DNA from: Gnetum montanum
Lineage: Eukaryota > Streptophyta > Gnetopsida > Gnetales > Gnetaceae
Length of the DNA stretch: 64,000 nt
Assembly: GCA_015680685.1 (NCBI GenBank)
Contig: MNCI01033589.1
Coordinates: 130,609-194,608 of the forward strand
Direction: 5' to 3'
Of the stretch, positions 57,213 to 64,000 are shown piece by piece; position 1 is the stretch's first letter, and every line of letters starts with the position of its first letter. The notes beneath the pieces are model-generated. The model did no database searches. It was not told the origin of the DNA and worked only from the letters and a program-made list of their open reading frames with translations. The position numbers and the translations under genes are program-made.

Positions 57213-57429
57213 TTTCATAAATCCTCTGTATGGCCAATAAATCCTTTTTGATATGAATCTTTTTTATTGCTAATCCATTGAGATGCCTTCTTCTACGAGT
57301 GGTTTGGATGGTTCAATTACATAACACTCAAATTCATTTTACATTGTTGCTAGTTGGAATTAATTGCAATCTAAATTTCCACATAAAGACTTACCACTCT
57401 ACTAATGCATTTATGTGGCAAAGATGTGT

Positions 57430-57770
57430 ATACTGAAGTGGATATTGGGTATGATTAAGAAAGATTGAATTTGCAACTTTATTATTAGAGAAAGGAGAGG
57501 AATTTGGGAGTAGTTCCCATAGATGATAAGATCAAAGAAATTCATCTTAGATGGTTTGGTCATGCACGAAGAAGACTAGAGAATGCTCTTACTAGAGGAG
57601 GTTACTTTACAAAAGTTTAGGGGATCAAATAAAGAGAGGTCAACCAAAATATACCTAGTTTGCATGCATAAGGAAGACATTAAAGATATGGGTATTAATT
57701 CTTATTGGGCTCATAAGAGAAACAAACAAGGTAAAGAACTCATATAATCAACCCATGTACTTATGATAAG
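57430..57770 (+). mobile_element. RTE-type LINE 3' fragment
   Basis: The plus strand encodes, with shifts and stops, GVVPIDDKIKEIHLRWFGHARRRLENALTRGG (about 57510-57600), the characteristic C-terminal block (GVAPI-DK-RE-RLRWFGH-RRP) of plant RTE-clade reverse transcriptases, then RGQPK-type and KDIKDMGINSYWAHKR segments. Only the extreme C-terminus remains. Confidence 0.75.
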
Positions 57771-57771
57771 G

Positions 57772-57930
57772 CTAAGATGATGTTAAAGAATATGCAAACA
57801 TCTCTTTATTTTGTATACAAGTTCAACTAAGATGATGCCAAAGAGCATGCAAACATCTCTTTATTCTATATAAAGGTTCAACTAAGATGATTTCAAAAGA
57901 ATATGCAAACATCTCTTTATTTTGTATAGT
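57772..57930. repeat. Tandem repeat, 3 x 55 bp
   Basis: Unit starts ctaagatgatg at 57772, 57827 and 57882; contains atgcaaacatctctttatt. Slightly diverged. It follows the RTE fragment and may be its 3' terminal repeat. Confidence 0.85.
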
Positions 57931-59340
57931 GCAAATTTGTCTCTATGGTTTTTCAAGTAACATTGATCCTAAGCACATTACCTCAAATTCTAGCTTTTAT
58001 TCTATGATACTCAAGAGCCTTCATGAATAGGGTTGGAATTTCAAAATTCTAGTAGGCATTAATTGAACACTCCTCAACTTTATAAAAATGTTAGAATACA
58101 TTTGCTTATTTATAAAAAAGTCATTAATATTTAAATAAATTAAAATTATTTATTGTTAAAAAATAGAAAATACAAGTTTATTAGCATAAATATAATATAC
58201 ATTGAATTTTATTATAAATGAAAATCAACTTTGAACCTAGCAATTGTGAGTACAAAGGTGTGCAAGCTAAGCAACTGGCCAATGGCCCATGCTTGTAAAT
58301 GAAAATCAGCATTATTAGTAACCTAGTTTATAATAAAAGAAAAAATTATAAAAAATATTTAAAGATCCACTTATTTTCTTATTTAAATTTTTTATTTAGT
58401 TTAAAGATAAGTAACCCTTTTTGGAATCCCAAAGCATCATCTTGACACGTTTTAAAATATTTTAGCATTTTTACGGGACTTCATATATAAAAATCAGTAT
58501 ATTTTACGCCAAAAAAAGATGTCAAATTCCAACCCACCATGAGTCTTCGGAGAAACTTCACCTAGTTATTTGGGGTAACTTGGCTTATCTACTGCACTTA
58601 GTATGACAGATAATGAGATTCTCGTTCACCTTTTTATTCATTCAAAGGTAGCCGGAAAAAAAACCATTAAAGGGTTTGGCAGTATTATGAGCCTCGGCCG
58701 TGGGGCGCAGCCAGCGGGCAGGGGGCAAGTAACGCATATGCAACCACCACCGCAGTCCACGCCAGACAAAGAAAGTAGGAAACAAAATATACAAACAAAG
58801 GAAAGCAGGGCAGCTGCTGCTGCTTCTAGAACATGCACGAGAACAAGCACAGGCAGAGGCAGCGCTAATTCTCACGGGAATCGAGACTAATCCTATCCCA
58901 TCCAGTCTAATCCAATCCAATCCAATCCAATCCGACTCAACGCCAACGCCAACGCCAACGCCAACGCCAACGCCGTCTAAGAATTTCTGATAATGATAAC
59001 TGCAACTGTTACTGCGGTTGCGAATATACTTTTTCAACACAGCGGCAACCGTGACACGTAACCGGACTTCTAGAAGCAGTCCGCATCCTGCTCGTCCGTT
59101 TTGACTCAATCGGTCCCGCCGGCCTTGCCAAAAAGTCCTAACGCGCCGGTCCCACTCCACGTTTTTGATCACGGAACACAACAAGAAGCAGCCGCACAAT
59201 AGCAGAGCCCTTCATGCTTTTTCACACATCCGCGCATGTGCCCGCTGCAGTCCCCGCAATTCCTTTTCATATATTGGACGCAAATCATTAATGAAACCAA
59301 TACGAAATCCGAAACATTCACGATCCAATTCTCTTTTGTC
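57931..59340. other. Upstream region of the carboxylesterase gene
   Basis: AT-rich to about 58660, then abruptly GC-richer. Short repeats (TCCAA)n at about 58909-58933 and (CGCCAA)n at 58939-58974. Open frames here (58603-58890 plus; 58642-59199 minus) are low-complexity and read through these repeats, so they are not credible genes. cis-elements were not identified with confidence. Confidence 0.45.
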
Positions 59341-59400
59341 GTCGTCCTCCTCCTCCTCCTCTATAAAAGACGCTGCCCAACAGCGGACCGTTTTTCGTCT
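59341..59400 (+). promoter_or_regulatory. Core promoter of the carboxylesterase gene
   Basis: Pyrimidine-rich (TCC)n followed by TATAAAA at 59362-59368. Transcription would be expected to start about 59392-59400, giving a 5' UTR of roughly 340 bp. The TCC run just upstream is typical of plant core promoters with a Y patch. Confidence 0.65.
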
Positions 59401-59579
59401 GCCCTGCATTGCCTGTCTGCGCGCGATTCCCCGGTTTACGCGATTGTTCTGCGGTTTTCGACAACAAACCAGAACGCCATATCAGCCGAAACAGGACATT
59501 AAATCCGACGAGCGGGATTCGTGTTCTCTTACAGAAATCATTCATTCAGGTGGGTGCTCTGGATCGTACATTAACCTGG

Positions 59580-59600
59580 ATGGGCCTCCGCCGAGAGTAA
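59580..59600 (+). other. Short upstream ORF in the 5' UTR
   Basis: ATG at 59580 opens six codons (MGLRRE) and stops at TAA 59598-59600, about 138 bp before the main ATG. I see no earlier ATG between the predicted start site and this one. It may reduce main-frame translation, unless it lies in a 5' UTR intron: cag|gtgggt at 59548-59556 is donor-like. Confidence 0.45.
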
Positions 59601-59737
59601 CAGATTTCTGCGTAATTGCAGAAACGATCGTCACGCACGCTATCAGGGACGCCGAGGCAAGCAGAGTAGAAAGCACGCAAGCAAGAAAGCAAGCTCAGGA
59701 GGAGGCGAGCGATTGATTGATTGATTGATAACCAAAG

Positions 59738-60820
59738 ATGAATAAACAGAAACAGCAGCAGCAGCAGCAGAGGCATCTGGTGGCGGGGATCGGGGATCTG
59801 ATCAAGGTCTACAGCGACGGCAGCGTGGAGCGCGGGCACGAGCCGGTGTTCCCGGCGCTGGTCTCCAGATCCTTCAACGAGTGCGCGGATAATGTGGAAT
59901 TGCGGGAGGTGGTTGTGGAGCCCAAAACGGGCGTCTGGGCCAAGCTGTATCTGCCTTCGGAGGTGGCGCAGAGGCCGGGACTCCGGGTTCCCGTGGTGCT
60001 CTACTTCCACTGGGGCGGCTTCATCTTCTTCAGGGCCAGCACGCCGGCCTTCCAGAACTTCTGCTGCAAGGTCGCCGACTCGCTGCGCGTCATGGTCGTC
60101 TCCGTGGACTACCGCCGGGCGCCGGAGAACCGGCTGCCGGCGGCGTACGAGGACGCCGTGTCGGCGCTGGAGTGGCTCCGCCGCGCCCACGCCGACGACC
60201 CGTGGATCGCCGGCCACGCCGACCTCGGCCGCGTGTTCCTGCTCGGCGAGAGCTCCGGCGCCAGCATCGCCTTCCACGCGGCGCTCGCGGCCGGCGGCGG
60301 CGGCTGCTCCGGCTTCCCCGGCGTGACCGTCCGCGGGGCCGTGCTGGTGGACCCCAACATCACGGGCCAGGAGCGCACCGCCTCCGAGGAGCGCCGCCTG
60401 CTTTTCCGGCGCTCGGCTTCCTGCGGCGGCCGGCGCGGCGGCGGCGCCGCCGGCGGCGGGTTCTCGCTGGAGCTGTCGGATCTGATGTGGCGGCTGGCGC
60501 TGCCGGAGGGCGCCACGCGGGACCACCCGTGGGCCAATCCGGTGTCGCTGGTGGGGCCCACGACCCGCGCGCCGGCCATGCTCTTCGTGGTCTCCGGCGG
60601 CTACGTGCATGCGGAGCGGACCATGGAGCTGGTGCGCCGGATGAAGGAGTGCGCCATGAAAGTTGACGTGATGCTCCTCCAGAACGAGGAAGAGCACGGC
60701 TTCGGCGTCCTCAGGATGCCCACCCGCCACCTTCGCCTCCACGAGCAGCCGCAAGACCAGTCCTCCTGCGCTGTCCTCCTCCGTGCCACTGCTCGCTTCA
60801 TCGAGAAGCTCTCGCGATAG
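59738..60820 (+). CDS. CXE-type carboxylesterase (alpha/beta hydrolase), altered active site
   Basis: 360-residue protein of the plant carboxylesterase / hormone-sensitive-lipase family, which hydrolyses small esters, normally in cytosol or nucleus; no signal peptide seen. Intronless. N-terminus has a polyglutamine run from (CAG)6. Family landmarks: LIKVYSDGSVER (21-32), VPVVLYFHWGGF (84-95, oxyanion-hole region), VVSVDYRRAPENRLPAAYEDAVSAL (120-144), nucleophile elbow GESSG (170-174, Ser172), EERTASEE (212-219), SDLMWRLALPEGATRDHPWANP (247-268), and EEEHGF (317-322, His320). Odd points: HGGG is HWGG, and the catalytic Asp expected after FVVSGG (282-288) is absent (Tyr289-Val290). A Gly/Arg-rich stretch (229-241) makes it longer than usual. 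His320 is kept, so it is not GID1, which lacks it. The SD-WRLALP-RDHP-NP block recalls CXE6/CXE17-type proteins. Substrate unknown. The start has A at -3. Extreme GC3 contrasts with the flanks. Confidence 0.9.
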   Translation: MNKQKQQQQQQRHLVAGIGDLIKVYSDGSVERGHEPVFPALVSRSFNECADNVELREVVVEPKTGVWAKLYLPSEVAQRPGLRVPVVLYFHWGGFIFFRASTPAFQNFCCKVADSLRVMVVSVDYRRAPENRLPAAYEDAVSALEWLRRAHADDPWIAGHADLGRVFLLGESSGASIAFHAALAAGGGGCSGFPGVTVRGAVLVDPNITGQERTASEERRLLFRRSASCGGRRGGGAAGGGFSLELSDLMWRLALPEGATRDHPWANPVSLVGPTTRAPAMLFVVSGGYVHAERTMELVRRMKECAMKVDVMLLQNEEEHGFGVLRMPTRHLRLHEQPQDQSSCAVLLRATARFIEKLSR

Positions 60821-61120
60821 ATTAGCTATCGCCGCTGTTCGTGTTTTTAGATAGGGTTTTCTTGGGGGTCTGTTTATTTCATGTGTTTATTTACTTCTGT
60901 ACACACTGCTACACACAGGGTTTTTCGTTTCCGCTTTGTCGATGTGGTGTTTTTTATTTGTTTGAAGGTTTAGATTTGGTCCCTGCCCTGCAAAAACAAA
61001 GGTGGGATTGAGTCGGGGGTGGCCTGGTGTGGTCCTGCCCCTCTCCTTGTCAAAAGATTGTGCTTCTTGTGGTTTTCGGCTGCACCTGTTGAATAAACTG
61101 GGTTTGGCTTTGTTTAATGG
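60821..61120 (+). terminator. 3' UTR and polyadenylation region of the carboxylesterase gene
   Basis: T/G-rich 3' UTR; AATAAA at 61092-61097 (tgttgaataaactggg) followed by tttgtttaatggtg is the best polyadenylation signal. The exact cleavage site is not known. Confidence 0.55.
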
Positions 61121-61460
61121 TGATTGCCGTGCGTCGGAATTGACTAGCGTTTCCCCTGGTCGGTAGTTGGGGTTTTTGCAGGCTGGCTTTGTAAATGATC
61201 TCGCCTAGCTGAGACTTGAAACAGCTGTCCTCTGCATCTTTGGTTCAGAGGCTGCAAGGTCTACCTAGGATACTAAGGTAGACGAATGCATTTGAAAAAT
61301 GATAAGGGAAAAACGAGGTTCTTTGTATCCATGATGAGGTTTTCTTCTTCACGCTCTTTCGAACGTTGAATTTCAGTAGTTTAGCTTTCTTGTTGAAAGC
61401 AGCGCATCGAATTTCAGCGGTTCAGTTTTCTGGACGAAAGTGGCGTATGATTTTATGTAT
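61121..61460. repeat. Downstream flank with 2 x 41 bp diverged repeat
   Basis: gaatttcagYRGTTYAG...gaaag units start at 61368 and 61409, the second ending about 61449, just before the 86-bp array whose unit also contains attcagcgg. Otherwise nothing recognised. Confidence 0.6.
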
Positions 61461-61718
61461 ACCTTAAATATTCAGCGGAGGAGAGAACAACGCACCGTGT
61501 TAGATGTACCTTTACTGGTTTCATTTTTGGTTTTTATTAATATATGACCTTAAATATTCAGCGGAGGAGAGAACAACGCACCGTGTTAGATGTACCTTTA
61601 CTGGTTTCATTTTTGGTTTTTATTAATATATGACCTTAAATATTCAGCGGAGGAGAGAACAACGCACCGTGTTAGATGTACCTTTACTGGTTTCATTTTT
61701 GGTTTTTATTAATATATG
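61461..61718. repeat. Perfect tandem repeat, 3 x 86 bp
   Basis: Units start accttaaatattcagcgg at 61461, 61547 and 61633 and are identical over their full length by my reading, so the triplication is very recent or an assembly artefact. No coding capacity; each unit contains gcggaggagagaacaacgca. Confidence 0.93.
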
Positions 61719-62298
61719 ACTTTACCTTTCACGAAAACAAAGCATTAACTAATTAATAGAAACTAGTCACACATCTCAATGTACAAGTAATAAAACGGTG
61801 CATCTTCCGAGCTAATAAAGCTTCATTTCATTCTTTATTAAGATGTACAAGAATTTCAAGTAATAAAATGGACATAATAAAGCTTCATTTCATTTTTTGT
61901 TAAGATGTACAGGAATTTCAAGCATCAGTATAGCTTGCTTAGTTAGAGCAAGTGTGAAATGTGATTTTGTACATTAAGAGTTCAATTCTAAGTAGTATGT
62001 TTATACACTTGCCACTTGAGAAGGGGTTAACCCATATTATTGGGATGAAGGTGGTAAGATGATGATGATACATTAGTAAAGCATTATAACTATAGCCTTT
62101 GAAACTAGATTCTTCTTCCCTAGATTTATAAGTCTAATGAACTAGTTTAGCTATATATTTATGACATGTATTTATTGAGAGATTTTTTTTCTTTTTCAGA
62201 ATTGATTTTCATATTCGGGAAAAAAAACAAACAAAATCATTATTACATAATTCTTGCCCTTACATATGAAAAAGTGTGCAAGTCCTTACTTACCCATG
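61719..62298. other. AT-rich intergenic DNA with a 62-bp direct repeat
   Basis: aataaagcttcatttcatt...agatgtacaRgaatttcaag occurs at 61814-61861 and 61876-61922. Otherwise nothing recognised. Confidence 0.6.
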
Positions 62299-62488
62299 GT
62301 ATTATTTTAGCTAAGAGCTAACTATCAGTTGGCTCGACTTTGTTATAAAAAATAGATAATTCCCGCGGCTAGCAGTATGACGACTATTTTCAATAACAAG
62401 GTTAGGTATTCTTATGACAAGAAATATCAATTTTCCGTAACAAGGTCAAACGGATAGTTGGCCTCTCAGCTCTCAGCCAAAATAATAC
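62299..62488. mobile_element. MITE-like inverted-repeat element
   Basis: About 190 bp with terminal inverted repeats: left arm gtattattttagctaagagc (from 62299) and right arm, read in reverse, gtattattttggctgagagc (from 62488). Similarity continues inward over about 45 bp, including aactatc and ttgtta. No target duplication is clear and no coding capacity is present. Superfamily not assigned. Confidence 0.7.
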
Positions 62489-64000
62489 AAAGTCGTCACT
62501 AGGCTGTTTCATGTCTCCTTGTCTTAGATTTTAACCGATAGATTCTGAAGCCTAACGAAGTATATCGTACAAAAAAGCCATCAAATATTTGGTTAAGGGA
62601 AATGTGCATCACCGGAGACCAGAAATTTAATCGCAACTAGTCAAGTTGAAACGGGCACACAGTTTTGCAATGAAATGGATGCAAGTAATTGTGTCCCAAC
62701 GCCTCCATAAAAGACGTAATGCAAGAATTATTTGAATTGTCCTGGCGTTTACGACCTTGAAAAGGCTTTTAATTCCATGGAACATGTATGACAACGTTCT
62801 TGACCGTAATCACGGACGGTCAAAACCATGCATTGTAATGTTGAGCAAATCATTTCCAGTTTTGGGTTGTCGTGTTTCGGGTTGCCGAAGTGCCCCAGCA
62901 GACTTTTACCATTATTTTGTCTCTAAATACATGCCGTGCCACCAACAGTAAGCAAATGGGTTTTATTTTGCTTACAAATAAATTGTTGAAATCTCGTTGC
63001 CAATCGTCATCTTTTACTTCGTCACATTTGACTTTGCTTAGGCGAAGAAACTTATTTCTGCAGTCGAGTATATGTAACCTTTTCCAACCACCTCTCGTTT
63101 TCATTTTAATATTTCCTGGGGCTCTACGTTCCTGCGAAAGTGTTGCCAAATGTAACGATAAAAAGGAAGGAAGGAAGGAATACCACATTTTTCAAACGAA
63201 AACGCACGCAGAAGAAGAAACGGCGAAGGAGAGGAACCGAATTGGCAGGGAAAACGCATTTCGTGCCGATTATGAGGGTTCCAGAAGCCATCGAGTGGCC
63301 CGTTCTTGCGTCAATTCCCGACTGCCAAGTCGTGTGTTCAAACTTTCATGGACGACCGAGAATGCAGAAAAAGAGGCCAACACGGCCAACCCACCACCAT
63401 CCGAACACGGAAGATAGAAACAATTAAATATTCAGAGCATAGTCAAGCCGCAGTTAAGAGGGGAATTAATTCGCAACTAGATAGATATCAGTCGCTTGTG
63501 TTGAAAATTCTATTTAAGGTATTTTATACAATTTCATGATGTATTTGCTTACTGCAAAAGCAAAAGAAATGTGGTAACGTAATTAGAAAGGTAGATGTGA
63601 GGGATTAGATATTCTCGTGCAAGTCTTTCTTTTTAAACATAATTGAGTATGGAGTGTTAAAAAAGGCATTTCCAATACCCTCATTCCCTGCGTTCTACGA
63701 TGGTAGAGGCTTCATCACTTAGTTATCCAAACTAAGATTAACAAAATTAATGTGAGCCGTCTTATAAGCTAGTTTTTTTCTACTATGTATTAATTAGAAA
63801 ATTAGCTTTGATATCATTGGATGATGGTTTGCATGTCATGTATATGACAAGAAAAATAACTTTGAACTAGTGTGGCCATCATGAGGGTATGAATTTGGTG
63901 GGCAAGGAGTCATGAACTGGCATTTTGTAAGTCGATTATGAACCATGGACTTGAGGAGTGTCATGTGCACCCTATGTTTGTAGTTTTAGCATGGTTGAAG
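62489..64000. other. Intergenic DNA at the window end
   Basis: Short frames (62757-62951, 62872-63417, 63140-63427) show no domain; the last two overlap in different frames and run through a (GGAA)n repeat (63162-63181). Nothing else recognised. Confidence 0.4.

Noticed and set aside
58603-59199. Open frames upstream of the carboxylesterase on both strands
   Set aside because: Driven by microsatellites (TCCAA)n and (CGCCAA)n; no recognisable domain.
59546-60754. 402-codon open frame antisense to the carboxylesterase, and long frames 59892-60326, 60109-60579 and 60172-60666
   Set aside because: Shadows of a very GC-rich gene; low-complexity Arg/Ala/Gly composition with no domain, while the sense frame carries all family motifs.
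63140-63427. 95-codon basic open frame as a small gene
   Set aside because: Starts in a (GGAA)n repeat, overlaps other frames of similar length, no domain or homologous neighbour.

Overview
This is a repeat-dominated stretch of a large plant nuclear genome. The evidence is Ty3/gypsy LTR retrotransposons with a tRNA-Asp-type primer site, plant L1- and RTE-type LINE remnants, a tRNA-like SINE, a MITE, and one intact plant-type carboxylesterase (CXE) gene. That gene is intronless and extremely GC-rich at third codon positions while its surroundings are AT-rich, a pattern common in monocots; the lineage call is only an inference.

Layout. 1-1870: decayed L1-type LINE, minus strand. 1871-2640: unassigned. 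2641-3009: scrap of Ty3 gag. 3010-53983: a nest of related Ty3/gypsy elements inserted into each other, resolved by 5-bp target-site duplications (TSDs). Element C (minus) carries solo LTR D (TSD ccaag) and element A (ttagg); A carries element B (gagat) in its 3' LTR. Element G (minus, TSD aatac) carries solo LTR H (cctag), element F (ctagt) and element I (actta). G sits in the first copy of a tandem repeat rich in TGASTCA palindromes (22272-23054 plus 53984-54379; second copy 54380-55345). 55346-59340: low-copy sequence with a SINE, an RTE scrap and tandem repeats. 59341-61120: the CXE gene. 61121-64000: intergenic, with a perfect 3 x 86 bp repeat and a MITE.

How the elements are built. G is the only copy with visible protease, reverse transcriptase, RNase H and integrase. 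A, B, F and I go from gag (gag-protease in B) straight to the region that follows integrase in G, so they are pol-less derivatives. Downstream, G, A, F and I share a second gene, ORF2, about 933 codons in F. It has an N-terminal domain resembling the 'putative plant transposon protein' family and a long coiled coil. In front of ORF2 lies a fixed module: a 57-nt RNA motif with compensatory base changes; a palindrome array plus TATA box resembling the element's own LTR U3; a 5' splice-site-like position; TACTAAC; and CAG directly before ATG. B keeps only the RNA motif and a degenerate acceptor.

The best candidate for an undescribed system is this module: a second, apparently spliced transcription unit inside a Ty3 element, driven by an internal promoter whose palindromes co-diverge with those of the element's own LTR. 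All copies here are decayed. The module is read from sequence conservation between copies; its activity is inference.
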